Below, piece by piece: positions 54,273 to 64,000 of a stretch of DNA of 64,000 bases. Position 1 is the stretch's first letter. Each line of letters starts with the position of its first letter. The DNA comes from Porodaedalea pini (taxonomy: Eukaryota; Basidiomycota; Agaricomycetes; Hymenochaetales; Hymenochaetaceae). The notes under the pieces are model-generated. The model did no database searches and was not told the origin of the DNA. It worked only from the letters and a program-made list of their open reading frames with translations. The stretch lies in NCBI GenBank assembly GCA_002794775.1, contig NBAY01000003.1, forward strand, positions 558,001 to 622,000, written 5' to 3'. The translations under genes were made by a program, and so were the position numbers.

Positions 54273-56172
54273 TTTTTGTTTGGAGAACCTAAACTGACCT
54301 TTGCTGTAGTTTGAGCATCTCCATTGTCCCCATATTTTCTACGTATGTGTAAGCAATAAAAAAAAAGCTGGTCAACTGACAACAATTCTCAGACACGGAA
54401 TTTTGTATCAGATGATGTGTAATATAGTTTACAAATTACGCTTACTGCAGATTTGTAAGGCCATTTGGCAGACAGACGTCGGTGTTGATCTCGCAGCTTC
54501 GAGCCCTCGCCAAGTTTCTGTCGGAGGTTCATTCGACGATCAAAGTCGCGATCATGGCTTACAAAGGCAGCTACACGTAAATGCCTTCGGCGGGGTCTTG
54601 CTACACTAATCCATTAAGTATGCTGACTGTCCAGGACGTACTGTGTGGTTAGTCACTGGCAAAGGGAGGCGTATTTATTATTTAAGGGGGATGATGGGTT
54701 CCAAGACGGTTGAAGAACAGAAATACGACAGCGACTTAGAAACACGTTCACTTAGCGAAGATCTGATATGCCTTCGGTTTTCATTCTTGGAGCTACGGGC
54801 TACATTGGCGGTGCGTTCCCCCTATACACACCTCGGAACGGCTAATAATTATATCAACATCACATCCTTTGACAGGCTCGGTCGTCACCATCCTCCAGCA
54901 AAACTACCCAACCTTCGACTTCGTCGCCCTCGCCCGCTCTCCCTCCGCCGCCGAGTCTCTCTCCCAAACAGGCGTCCGTGTCGTCATCGGCACCTTCGAC
55001 GACCACGACACGCTCACGCAGCTCGCCTCAGAGGCGGACATAGTCATCAACGCCGCGGACAGCGACTCCATTCCTCTGACGGAGGACCTCCTGCGCGGGA
55101 TTAAGAAGCGTTGGGAGGCCAGCGGAAACGTCGGGACGCTGATCCACACGAGCGGCTCCGGTATATTCCTGGATGGCTCTAATGAGGGCAAGTTCGTTAA
55201 GGATGGGAAGGTTTGGACGGTGCGTTTTTCGTTATAGTTCATCCTTTATATTTGTCCTCCGTTGATTGGATGGATTCGCTGATCGTGTTGTTTAGGACTC
55301 TGAGGAGGACGTCAAACTGCTGACTACTTCTATGGTGCATGGGCAGGTGGACGTCCCGTACGTTTGCATATAGCCCACCCCTCCCTGTATATTATGCTGA
55401 TGCTGTCAATGTTAGGATTCTGAAAGCCGGTAATGAAGGCTTCGTCAACACGTACATCATTTGCCCTTCTGCCGTCTACGGTCCCCCGCTCGGAGTCGGA
55501 GGAGAGCGCAGGGTACCGATATTCATCAAGTTCATCGTTGGTGGGATATTGCAGCACAAGAAGGCGGAGGTGGTGAACGAGGGGAGCAATGTATTCGGGA
55601 TGGTATGTGTTCTTTATTCGCAGTCGAATTAACCTTTTTTCTAATCTTCATTGTTGTAATCTTAGGTCCACATCAATGATCTCATGGCCGTGTACACAAG
55701 CGTCTTCGCCTTGCCCTCCAGTCTCTCAACAAACCCGCTGAGACATCGTCGTTCTCGCGCTACTTCATCGCAAACACGTACGATGCCCCTCGGAAGACAC
55801 TTATAACCGTGGTCGCCAACGATTTGCAGCGACGCGGGCTGATCGCGAATGCGGAACTGGTTAGCGTGCCCGTCGACACGACAAAGCCATTTGCGAGGTG
55901 CGTACTGTACAGCAGCTCATTTATCTGCGTAGTCCAGCCCCCCTTTCGCTCCGTTCACGACTGACACAACAGTTTGCTACAGCCTGTTTGCTTCGAACTC
56001 GGTGTGCACCGCGCAGCGCGCCAGGGACGTGTTCGGGTGGGAGCCCAAGGAGCGCAAGTTCGAGGACGGCGACGTGGCAGCGGACGTCGATGCGTGTCTC
56101 GCCGCTCTGGCGTGAGCATGCGCGTCGGTTTTTCGCATTTAATTTTTCTCGTCTTGATTTCGCAAATGCCCT
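54273..56172 (+). repeat. Tandem duplication, copy 2
   Basis: Second copy of the 1.93-kb unit, with scattered substitutions and small indels. It contains the frameshifted paralogue. Confidence 0.8.
54768..56115 (+). pseudogene. Second NAD(P)-binding gene copy, frameshifted
   Basis: It starts MPSVFILGATGYIGG and keeps the exon-intron structure of copy 1. In the fifth exon, copy 1 reads GTCTTCGCCCTCGCCCTCCA while copy 2 lacks one base (near 55708-55712). This shifts the frame and gives a TAA at 55804-55806, removing the C-terminal ~90 residues including the FGWEPKERKFEDGD region. That last part is still well conserved in sequence, so the lesion is recent. It could also be an assembly or sequencing error. 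If truncated protein is made, the Rossmann core would remain. Confidence 0.75.
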
Positions 56173-58479
56173 GTGTCGCGTCATCTGATAAATATCAATT
56201 CTTTCATGTGGTGCTAAACCCACGGATACCCTGGAGCATGTGCACAAGGAGCCATGTACGGTAACATCTGTGTTCGCAACATATCGGCGGGACCTTGCCT
56301 TTTGGGTTCGCCCTACGAATTCGAAATACTACAGGGCGAATAGCAATAGGCGTGTCCAAAATGCAGGGCGCCTAATGAACACTTCTAATCTTGCATCATC
56401 ATTCGCAGCATTTATCAACATCACCGGTCATGATATGTTGTTGATCACGGCCACACGGATCTACCGACTTGAAGCGTCGTCACTGACATGCAAGATTGAT
56501 GCCGAGCTTGAGCTAAAACCAAGTGCATTCAGATGCTAGTTTATTTTACTTTAGGCTCCCGATGTTTGCGCATGCTCGTTCATCTATACCAACCCCGATT
56601 CGTCTCCTCCGAACATCCCTCGAGTCCAAGGCTGTCACGCACTGGCAGAAGCGGGAACGAACACATCTGCTGAATGCAATGACCAGACGGTACTCTACGA
56701 ACGCCAACGCTGGCGTTTTATTTTAAGCGTTCCCCGCAGGCTAGCGCCCCGTCGAAGTATGCTCTATTTCAACAGCAGCTCTGATTTGTTCCTGGATATT
56801 TCTCCTTCTTCATTTAGCTCGACATGGTCGCATGTTTTGATGAGATCTTAGCATTTACAAATATTAATAGGCCCAGCCGGGAAAGCCGTATACGAGCGCA
56901 GCCGGACGCTGCTTGGGTACATTGACTTGGGTTCTAATTTCATATACAGTACTAGTGTCTTTCTGTGCATAAATATCCTGCACACATGTACATGTCATGT
57001 ATATTGCCACTCCACGAAATATACACCGAACTCAACCATCGACGTTTCATACCATCCTGCATTCAAGCTTTGCATTCACAGAAGTACAGCTATTTTATCT
57101 TATTTCAACAGCATCTCCCCAGCCGTACTGAATGCCGTTCCTTCATCTCACTACATTCGACATAGTCCAATGCATTTATTAGACCTTGGCATCGAAGCAT
57201 ACATTCTAAATAAATAAACGGGACCCACGGCTCGCCAAACAGTGGGTTCTCCCGTACTTATACTATACCGGAATCGGTCTGCACCGCAATACGGCGCATA
57301 CATACAGACTTCTCAACTACATGTCACCGAACTCGAGGGTCCGATTCCGACGTTTCATTGTCACCAGCACGCCAAACCGCACTCAAGACTTGCATTCAAA
57401 TCAAACGCACTACATGGATACTGACATGGATACCACTACTGTGCCCTCACGTCAACCGGCACCCGCATCCTTCTTCTATATAACTGCACTCCGACTCGGA
57501 CACGGACATGCGCAAGGAAATTCCCAAATCGTCGGTGCACGCAGATCCCAGTGATGAGTCATCCGCCCGAGCTTCTTCCCGGAGTCACTACGTAGCACGC
57601 GTGCTTCGCCCGGGGCGCCTTCCGTCAACGTCTTCTCTTCTGTCAATACTAGCGGTCTTCTCTAGATCTCACGTGAGATCATGCTTCACGAACTGTAGCC
57701 TGCCAGCGTCCGACTCTTTACATAGTATTAGTAGTCGGATGCCCGTGCTTCCCTTCGCGTTCTACGTTCTACGTCAACTATCGCGCACCCGACGTGTGCA
57801 AAATACATCTAGAGATCAATTCAGAAAACGTCAAATATTAATGAGGACGCAGTTGCATGTCATATATCAATTGCATATTTGCGTGATGCACGCTGATTAT
57901 AAACGAGAGAGAGCAAAGAAACATGCAACATACGTATCACACATCACAGAAAGGGTTGGACGAAGGAAACGATTCGAAATACATTTACAGCAGAACAGTG
58001 AAACAAGTAAGAGTCTCGGCAGTAGGACCGGAAAAAAGAAAGAATAACTCGACTGTGGTACGTTAATTAGACGAGAGGACGATGCAACGAATAATCTACT
58101 TGATATACATGAGCTGGCGTGCAGAGTGGAAGGAGGGAGGCGGTCTATTAGAGGGCGTGCGTGAGAAAGGGGGAAAGGGTGCAGAAAACGGAATAAAAAA
58201 ACCTTGCGAAAGCCAGAGAAGTGGAATGCGTGCAGAAATGAGAGGGATAGCAAGAATAATCAAGAGAGAAATTAGAGTAGCGGAACACGGACGAGAGCGG
58301 AATTGCACGCGGGCAATATTATGATTATTTTTGTAGAGGCGGAAGTCCACGGCCAGCAAGCACTCCCATATAACCCCGGTCCTTGCGTACGACGGGAGGG
58401 CAGAACAGTTGAGTAGGTAGGATAAAGCAGAAGACGGAGCGGAGCTCGGCGTTCGCGGTGAATAATAATCTGGCCTCGT
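56173..58479. other. Gene-poor 2.3-kb region
   Basis: No domain-bearing frame was found. A 179-codon plus-strand frame (57508-58047) begins 31 nt after a TATATAA box, but its product is low in recognisable structure and rich in Ser/Arg. It is not called as a gene. No tRNA, LTR or terminal inverted repeat was recognised. Confidence 0.4.
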
Positions 58480-59106
58480 TCAGCGCCGCGACGGCGGCTC
58501 GAGGTGCACTTTGAAGGCGAGCCGTTTGTCATTCGCAGCGCGGAAGAGCTTGCGGTAATGCGACGAGCCGAAAATCTGTAGGAGGATGGCCTCGTTCGCG
58601 CTGATCCACTCTGGCGGCGGCAGCCCGCGCGTCGTCCTCCAGACACCTTCGCCCGGAACCTCTTCCTCCTTGACGAGCACGAGCATGCCTGTCAGCAAGC
58701 ACTGCAGCAAGTGCAGAATGTCGGCGACGGGCTGGCACGAATGGCGCATGGCAGGGAAGAGCGCGCTGTGAAAGACCATCTCCCACTGTATCCGACGCTC
58801 CGGGGAGAAGAACGTCGACGCGTGGAGCGGGAGCTGAAGGTTGAACGGCGGCGTGCGCGGGAGGCCGCCCGACGAGCGAAACGGCGGCGCGCACTCGATA
58901 GAAAAAAGCATGCGCGCGTCAGCGCCCTTCTCGCGAAAGCCATGGCTGCGCACGAGCTGATTTTTGAGAGTGAGAAGCCAGCTGTGGGCGCGTGCGTACA
59001 GGGTGCCCAGGGCCTCGGCACTAGTGAGCGGAATACCGGTGCGGCTCGCCCACTCGTCCATGTGCTTGACGTTGGGCGAAAAAAATATTTGCGGCGGAGC
59101 GCTCAT
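58480..59106 (-). CDS. Hypothetical protein, intronless, GC-rich
   Basis: This is a 208-residue frame starting MSAPPQIFFSPNVKHMDEWA (59106); the frame stays open a further 60 codons upstream, ending in a Met at 59286. It contains ADILHLLQCLLTGMLVLVKE, a helical hydrophobic segment, and ends KRLAFKVHLEPPSRR. No catalytic motif is recognised. GC content and codon use differ from the surrounding AT-richer sequence, which supports real coding. It stands alone in a gene-poor stretch. Function unknown; it may be a lineage-specific fungal protein. Confidence 0.6.
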   Translation of the reverse strand: MSAPPQIFFSPNVKHMDEWASRTGIPLTSAEALGTLYARAHSWLLTLKNQLVRSHGFREKGADARMLFSIECAPPFRSSGGLPRTPPFNLQLPLHASTFFSPERRIQWEMVFHSALFPAMRHSCQPVADILHLLQCLLTGMLVLVKEEEVPGEGVWRTTRGLPPPEWISANEAILLQIFGSSHYRKLFRAANDKRLAFKVHLEPPSRR

Positions 59107-60583
59107 AGCTGCGAGATGGCGACGAGGGCGGAGGCGAGAGGAGGACGGGCGGGAGCAGACAGGGAATAATAGATAGAGTAATAAGTACGAGTGCGGTCTA
59201 GAGGACAGCGTGCCATCATCAGTGAGCGAAATAGCATAAGGACGCGTTGAGGATATTAGGCTCACGAGAAGACGGCAATGATGCACAGGCGCAGAGTGGG
59301 TTGAGTAATTGACTGGAGGGCGCAGCGGTGCACTTTCGAAATACGAATATGAGCTAGAGCAGGGCGGACATGGGCTCTCGGGAGGGACGTAGTGGAGGGG
59401 GGAGAGAGGGCGACGGATAGGGATGGACGTGACATTGGCCGGGCTTATAACGCATCGCTCACGCCTAGAATTGTTTTGAAAAAAAGGCCCGAAAAAACGC
59501 TAATGATTGTGGAACGTGTTGGTCACCGTGACACGTTTAGCGTCTGCCGGCCGTGTACTCGACCTGCCTTAACAACCGCAGATCACCTGCCCACTCCCAT
59601 TAGGAAATCCTATTCACTTTATTACAATAAATTGTCACGAACAAGCGCCACAATATTAACTACTACTTGAATCTCCCCGACGTCTGTCGCTCCCTCCTGC
59701 GCCGCCTCTGTCCTTCGGCCTTGCCCCCTTTGGATATCTCAACCAGCATCATATCTTCCCAACAAGGACTTACTCCCGGCGCTCTCGCCCTTTGGTCTTT
59801 ATATTCCAGATCTCGTCTCCCCTGCAATTGTTCCTGAAACCCGTACATTAATATTTCTATGACAATCTTCTCCTCTTTCTCTCTTTCTTTCTCTTTTTTC
59901 TTTGTAGTGAAACGGTGTCGTCACCTGTGCGCTTCTTAGCGACAAGGACAAAGTCTCGCCCGAAGAACAACGGATGATCTTGCATTTAGTATATAGGCCG
60001 CCTCCGACGCAACCGCTGCCGCAAGAGGAAAATTTCCTCTTCACATCCTCAAAATTAAATTGGCGGCTGGTGCGAGCCGTTTCAGCGCCGTTATGCACCG
60101 TACGCGAGGTATAAATACGCGCGCGCGGTGAGCCGGCCTCGAGAAAAAAAGTCTGCCCGGTCGCGGTTGTCGACTATTCGAGCAAACATGATCACCGAGT
60201 AAAATTTTCATAGATCCAAACTCCAACTCGAGAACAAAATGGATACGCGGAACATCGACGGCACCCCGATCTCGGAAACAGTTGTACGGAGAATTGTTGC
60301 GAAGATTTCCAGTCCGATGTGAAAGAGCGTCCATACTTACACAGTCCGGAGCGTTTCATGTAGCGTTCAAGGTGCCCCGATCGTCGCCTTGAAACTGAAG
60401 TAATTATCTACTGAATGTATGTAGCAGGCAAGATAGACAACTCGCTCAGAACTCAATGGTTTAGCCAGCTCGAATGGAAGAGCTGCATTCAAGAGATATC
60501 CGCAGCGCCCAGGACGTTAGATTAGGTTCAGACGACCAACAGCCATGATTAAAAATACAACCTACTAGTACACCACTATGGCA
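59107..60583. other. Gene-poor 1.5-kb region
   Basis: Contains a pyrimidine-rich tract (about 59855-59905). A TATAAATA box lies near 60109, followed by a 4-codon and a 27-codon mini-frame (60188, 60239). No convincing protein gene was found. A non-coding transcript is possible but not shown. Confidence 0.35.
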
Positions 60584-62073
60584 CTATCCTGCAAACATTC
60601 CCACCAGATACTGACTGACACCCTCGGGCGTCAGGATGCCGACGTCGGAAAACACGAGCGAGATCAAATCAGGTCTGGAAAAAATAGCACGATGAGCGCC
60701 TCCGACTCAGATCATCCTGTCCAGAGAAGGAGCGAGCATACCTCGTATAATCTACTTCGGGATTCAATCGAATCTGCTCGGGACTCATGGCATATTCAGA
60801 GACGAAGAGCGTATGCGAGGACGAAGAAGATGGGAGCACGGGTCTGATTGGAGAAACGGGTGGCGGGTTGAACACGGACGGGCGCGCGACCGTGCTGCTC
60901 GATGGCCGTGCAGGCTGGCGCGGGAATGAGAGAACATCAGACGTGTGTGTCGGCAGGTCGTATTGCGAAAGTGGGAAGAGGCGGTGAAATTTATAGCTAT
61001 GTCCCCGATGGAAATGGTAGGGTCAGTGAGCGGCACACATGGGATGAATGATCGATCTGCCATACCTCTCCGCCATTGCATATACAGGCTTGTTTGCGGC
61101 CTTGGCGATGATGGCCATTTGGTTGCTCCCCACGGCGTTTATCAACCCACCGCTCTCCACCACCGCTTCCGAGCCGACAAGGACGAGGTCCACTTTATCC
61201 ATCACATACGCAACGGCAGAGTCGAGGACGACTGTACACGGAATTCCGGCGGCAGTGAGAGCTTCCTGAGTCTTAATCCTGTACAGGCTTGAGTGAGAAT
61301 GTTCTAACAGTGCGGGAGAGAAGGTACCCAAGTCCACGAGGCCTTGCCTCTGTGACATATACGGATATCCGTTTTTGCTTGTGGGCAAGAAGGAGAGCTT
61401 GCATCACGACTCGTGAGTGAGAATGAGTTAGAATCTGTCTTTGATTTGAACGCAGCCCCGAAATGCGAAGGCGCGAAGCACTCACCACAGAACCATCCTT
61501 AATGAACCCCAGTGCAAGCTGTGCGATCTTTTCTCGATACGACATGGCTTCATTTGCATATTGTCTACCTTGTTCTACAAGCTCTATTTTCAAATCCTTG
61601 AAACTCTGCAACGCTGGATTGTTTAGCAAACTTCGAAAGACGGGACGTTAACTCGGAAGACTCACAGCGGATTCGTGCGGGAAGAGTGTCACAAAGGCGA
61701 TGAATAGTTCACAGCCCGCGTTTATGCTGATAGAGTTCGTGAACTGCTTCCGCAGAGCTTCTGCGCCCTCGTTCAGCGCCTGCACGAGCTCGAACATGGT
61801 TCCAGCTACGCGAAGAAACCATTGTATCAACACCCCAGAATACAGCACTGGAGTACCAAGGCACGACTGACCATTCGATTGCTCTATGAGCTCAGTCAGT
61901 GCGAGTATGGCTGCCAGTGGAGTAGAGATCTGGCATTAATGAATTGAGAAGAGGGCCTTCAAGGGTGCTTGCAAGCGCACCTTTTCGTTCGCAAGTATTC
62001 GTCGGTAAGAGCCATAGATGTCGAAGTGCGCGGGTCTACGGATACTATCGACTGGAGAAGATGGAGTGCTCAT
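60584..62073 (-). CDS. GCN3: Translation initiation factor eIF2B subunit alpha
   Basis: The start at 62073 opens MSTPSSPVDSIRRPAHFDIY. Joined exons show TPLAAILALTELIEQSN, FELVQALNEGAEALRKQF, then AQLALGFIKDGSVVLTHSHS (catalytic-fold signature), SVYVTEARPRGLGLKTQEAL, AYVMDKVDLVLVGSEAVVES, GGLINAVGSNQMAIIAKAAN and KPVYAMAERYKFHRLFPLSQ. The C-terminus ends VSQYLVGMFAG. The alpha subunit is regulatory in the eIF2B guanine-nucleotide exchange factor and senses eIF2 phosphorylation. A 40-residue Ser/Pro-rich insertion (around 60820-60960) sits between YDLPTH and MSPEQIRLNPEVDYT; it is variable in fungi. Divergent from the cyclin gene. Confidence 0.93.
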
Positions 62074-62265
62074 GGTGAACTCAATACTTTGTTCACGAAA
62101 GCGATTGTCGCCACTGTAGTAGTATGTTCAGTGTATGCGTGAGGTCGAGGTGAGGAAATGACTCGCGCGAAGCCATTCTTAGACCGCTGACATAATCCTA
62201 AGAAGGAGGCGCGTTCACGAACATCGAGCTCAACGTCAACCCTCGACGCCCTCTAGAACTACCCT
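62074..62265. promoter_or_regulatory. Divergent promoter of GCN3 and the cyclin gene
   Basis: 192 bp between the two starts (240 bp if the cyclin begins at 62314). No specific motif is claimed. Confidence 0.45.
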
Positions 62266-63772
62266 TTGTCTTGCTCTAGCTCTGATTACTCCGAGGGCCT
62301 TTCCACGATCGATATGGGTGCTGAGCAGTTTGAAGCCGGAAGCTCTTCATCTTCCCAGTGGATATTCCCAGCGTCTGCACTCCTAATTACACCCTCTGCG
62401 AGCACCTCTGCAATTTCCCTGGACAAGGAACTGTACGACCGTGCAAGAGGGATCGAATTTCTGTATCGTCTTGGAGCTTCGCTACAACTGTCAGTATGTT
62501 GATCTTGTGTCGGCGTCTCATAGCTTAGAATGCGTAGCCCAACTACAGCGTTGTTCACGGCTGCTACATGGTACCATCGGTTCTACATGCGTTTCAGCAT
62601 GGAAGACTACCATCGACAGGTCAGTGCATCAATGTCGCTTTGAAACCCAAAAGAACTGACGTCCCCCATCGAAGGATATTGCTGCGGGCTGTATATTTCT
62701 AGCCACCAAGACCGAAGAGTGCGGCCGGAAGCTGAGAGATGTTGCCAAAGTCTTTCACAGCAAACTTCAAGGTTCGAATATGGATACGGTTACGGATGAA
62801 GTGAGCTCCTCGATATAATCGCAACATTTGGAGCAGAACTGACCTGCGTCGATTACAGGAAATCCAATTATGCCAGGATGCAATTCTAAATGCAGAGGCG
62901 GCTTTGCTTGAAGCGCTATGTTTCGACTTCATCGTAGACAATCCTCACGAAGTTCTTGTTGACATCATCAAGCGGTACGCGAATGACAGAGTGGATATAC
63001 CGCTATGTGATGCTGCTTGGTGCATTGCGCACGACTCGTGAGTAGGTCAAGCGTAACCTTTGCCTCATGTTTATTCACAATGAGCGGCAAAAATCTAGCT
63101 ACCGCACGGTACTCTGCCTCCTTTCTGATGTACGGATCATTGCGGCCGCATGCTTTATCCTTGCTCAGCGGTTTGTGGACGGAGATCACTCAACTTCGCT
63201 GGACGCACGTATCGCTTCCTCCGCGCCATCGGCCTCCTTACCCACACCTCCTATGAATAAGCCCACTTCACCTGATGCATCTCGCGTGGTCGTTGAACAC
63301 TACCAGTTCAGCGAGGCCGAATTAGCGGATCTTGCTGGTATGTTCATAAGCAGTAGTGATTACCTTCACTTATGCATTCATTCATTTAAGAGGCTTTAAC
63401 GATCCTCATCGAGTTCTACGCCGCACAAAATGCAATCGGATCAGCTCCTCATCTGCAAGCCATAGGCTCGGTGAGTACAATGAGAATTCATTCGCTTATG
63501 ACACGGCCCACCGTGTTCACGCAATACAGATTCAGCCGCCTGCAACGCCTGAGTCGCGACTCAAGCTCTACAAGACCGATGCCTTTGCTGCTTCCGCGGG
63601 AGTTGCCGCCAAACCTGAGATTCATACCGGCGTGAATCAGAGCCAGAGGACACCCGACTCAACTCACGGCGGCAGCTCACCCGCAAAAGCGGGGTCTGGG
63701 TGGAAGCCTGTAAGAGGTGAGGCAGGCGATAAGACGAGCAGGTTATCCCGACCACGACTAGATCTTGAATGA
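62266..63772 (+). CDS. Cyclin K/T-like (transcriptional CDK cyclin, Pch1-like)
   Basis: The first exon has two candidate starts, 62266 and 62314 (MGAEQFEAG). It reads QWIFPASALLITPSA, then RARGIEFLYRLGASLQLPTT. A GT-AG intron (from about 62488) leads to ALFTAATWYHRFYMRFSMED, followed by DIAAGCIFLATKTEECGRKL, EAALLEALCFDFIVDNPHEV and IIAAACFILAQRFVDGD. These are the two cyclin-box folds of the cyclin K/T group, which activate Cdk9/Cdk12-type kinases phosphorylating RNA polymerase II. The tail is Ser/Pro-rich with TP sites. Seven or eight exons. Whether the partner is Cdk9 or Ctk1 cannot be told. Confidence 0.82.
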
Positions 63773-63863
63773 ATGTTTAGCTATAGGCTTTTGGAATATA
63801 TCATCATAGTCGTGCATTACTTCGTTAGCGTTCAAGGCTGATGAAATGGGTGGATTACACAAG

Positions 63864-64000
63864 TCAGTCGCTATCGCTGAATTCCAGATGCTCCTGTTCC
63901 TCTTCGTCTCTTTCATTTGTGCGCTCGAACTGGCTCACATCAACCGAAACCGTGCCTTCCTCAACCAGAGTTTCGTCGTCCAGATTGCGGTTTCTCTCGA
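63864..64000 (-). CDS. 3' end of an acidic protein gene, partial
   Basis: An in-frame minus-strand segment runs from the right edge to TGA at 63864-63866. It reads NRNLDDETLVEEGTVSVDV then an acidic stretch ending EEEQEHLEFSDSD. The composition is strongly coding-like. Family unknown, as only about 45 residues are visible. It converges with the cyclin gene. Confidence 0.55.
   Translation of the reverse strand, partial: ERNRNLDDETLVEEGTVSVDVSQFERTNERDEEEQEHLEFSDSD

Noticed and set aside
57508..58047. 179-codon plus-strand frame just after a TATATAA box
   Set aside because: No domain, Ser/Arg-rich low-order composition, no splice continuation and no conserved motif. Kept only as a note on the gene-poor region.
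1..64000. CRISPR arrays, prokaryotic operons or defence islands
   Set aside because: The genes are intron-rich and eukaryotic. No regularly spaced short repeats with unique spacers were seen.

Overview
The window reads as nuclear DNA of a filamentous basidiomycete, probably an agaricomycete. Genes sit 0.2-0.7 kb apart on both strands. They carry many short (about 50-65 nt) GT-AG introns, and the products are typical fungal proteins: a DOMON secreted protein, a Zn2Cys6 protein, Sct1-type acyltransferase, Lcl3 and Cmc2. No rRNA, tRNA, CRISPR array or prokaryotic operon was seen. Species cannot be told from the sequence alone.

Layout. 1-4.6 kb: a truncated DOMON gene, nucleoside diphosphate kinase divergent from QCR7, a very short zinc-cluster protein and an unresolved minus-strand coding stretch. 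4.8-17.3 kb: a full-length non-LTR retrotransposon (LINE; ORF1 plus endonuclease/RT/RNase H ORF2) flanked by an 11-bp target duplication. A 6.1-kb Ty3/Gypsy chromovirus with near-identical LTRs is inserted in its ORF2. The chromovirus shows a candidate -1 frameshift cassette between gag and pol. It also shows an 11-nt match between its predicted RNA 5' end and its primer-binding site, as expected for Tf1-type self-priming. 17.3-29 kb: CMC2, an AlkB homologue, an SDR oxidoreductase, an NTF2-like gene, STRAP, TACO1/YebC and a SulP sulfate permease. STRAP needs a GC-AG intron and a 6-nt microexon, and the NTF2-like gene needs a 12-nt microexon.

29.5-36.9 kb: three paralogous genes coding for an N-terminal NYN ribonuclease-like domain and C-terminal winged-helix (OST-HTH/LOTUS-like) repeats, with the same intron positions. 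37.2-52.3 kb: methionine aminopeptidase 1, a small spliced gene with a CxxC motif, glycerol-3-phosphate acyltransferase, an XMAP215/Stu2 protein with about five TOG arrays, and LCL3. 52.3-56.2 kb: a 1.93-kb tandem duplication of an NAD(P)-binding-protein gene whose second copy has a 1-nt deletion and premature stop. 56.2-60.6 kb is gene-poor, with one hypothetical protein. 60.6-64 kb: eIF2B alpha, divergent from a cyclin K/T-like gene, then the 3' end of an acidic protein running off the edge.

Most genes are unrelated housekeeping genes. Several share tight divergent promoters (NDK/QCR7, STU2/LCL3, GCN3/cyclin). The accessory features are the nested retroelements, the NYN gene cluster and the tandem duplicate. 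All exon boundaries were read by eye from splice signals and frame continuity, so they are models and not transcript-supported.
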